64,000 bases of DNA from Plectrocnemia conspersa. Its lineage: Eukaryota > Arthropoda > Insecta > Trichoptera > Polycentropodidae. The position numbers and the translations under genes were made by a program. Shown piece after piece: positions 63,581 through 64,000 of the stretch (positions are counted from its first letter, which is position 1; every line of letters begins with the position of its first letter). The stretch is from positions 558,001-622,000 of the forward strand of contig VTFK01000026.1 in assembly GCA_009617715.1 (NCBI GenBank), read 5' to 3'. The notes beneath the pieces were generated by a model. That model was not told the DNA's origin. It saw only the letters and a list, made by a program, of their open reading frames with translations, and searched no databases.

Positions 63581-63905
63581 TTGTAATCTGACAGGGTTTA
63601 CCTTAATGCGTTAAAACGGAGTAAATCTTTACCAACCAGGTAAGTTAATGAGACGTAATGAATACTTTCAAGTAAGCTTTAACCACTGACATTCCAATCT
63701 GGGTATTAGTGGCATCTATATAATTAATTATAAATTATTATATGATATGTAATAAAATTTATATTAAAAAAATGTACACTTATAGCTAGGAATAGTTTTT
63801 AACATAAGCGCATATATAAATACAAATTCGATTCTGCTGCTGTCGCTCGAACCCGCGGCCTTTGTTTAGACCAATCTAGACCTTTTGAACTACGCTATTC
63901 CAACC
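63581..63905 (-). mobile_element. tRNA-derived SINE, minus strand, near full length
   Basis: The minus strand begins GGTTGGAATAGCGTAGTTC (box A) and has GCCGCGGGTTCGAGCGAC (box B). The body carries TAGATGCCACTAATACCCAG and GTGGTTAAAGC. The tail is ACGCATTAAGGTAAACCCTGTCAGATTACAA. It is the best copy for defining this family in the window. Confidence 0.8.
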
Positions 63906-64000
63906 TCAAAAACAATTAGTCGCAAACTAATCGCCCTTAAGAAGGCCACCATCGAAATTATTTAAAAGAAAAGCTTGTCAAACTGGTTCATACATTTTAT

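Overview
The window looks like nuclear DNA of an insect. It is strongly AT-rich, its genes are split by short GT-AG introns, and it carries tRNA-derived SINEs, non-LTR retrotransposon fragments and hAT elements. The gene families (CACHD1, a RabX4-like GTPase, a NEK8/9-type kinase, XLF) fit an arthropod. I could not fix the insect order.

The left part, 1 to about 27 kb, is genic. It holds the 3' end of an XLF/NHEJ1-like gene (+, to 671); a CACHD1 orthologue with no introns (-, 9035 to 5452) whose frame breaks once at a run of seven T; a five-exon Rab GTPase (+, 12104-13374); a six-exon membrane-anchored JmjC/cupin protein (-, 17723 to 13842); and a sixteen-exon NEK8/NEK9-like kinase with RCC1-type repeats (+, 19690-26868). 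I joined all exon chains by hand and each keeps one open frame, apart from the CACHD1 break. The genes share no evident pathway: DNA end joining, cell-surface calcium-channel modulation, vesicle traffic, an oxygenase-like protein and a ciliary or mitotic kinase.

Repeats lie between and inside these genes. The last JmjC intron is a nest of hAT transposase remnants, a SINE and a hAT MITE with a perfect 8-bp target duplication. The intron between the kinase and RCC1 halves of the NEK gene contains a satellite of 159-bp units, about 2.9 kb long, followed about 100 bp later by a perfect 46-bp palindrome.

The right part, about 26.9 to 64 kb, holds no supportable protein-coding gene. It is AT-rich DNA interrupted by more than twenty GC/CpG-rich islands of roughly 0.1-1 kb, several with palindromes, E-boxes, a CRE, homeodomain cores or clustered GCCAT motifs. 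With few recognisable transposons among them, this looks like the regulatory landscape of a developmental gene beyond the window; that is inference. Retroelement fragments, a (TA)49 tract and a 29-bp-stem hairpin are also present.
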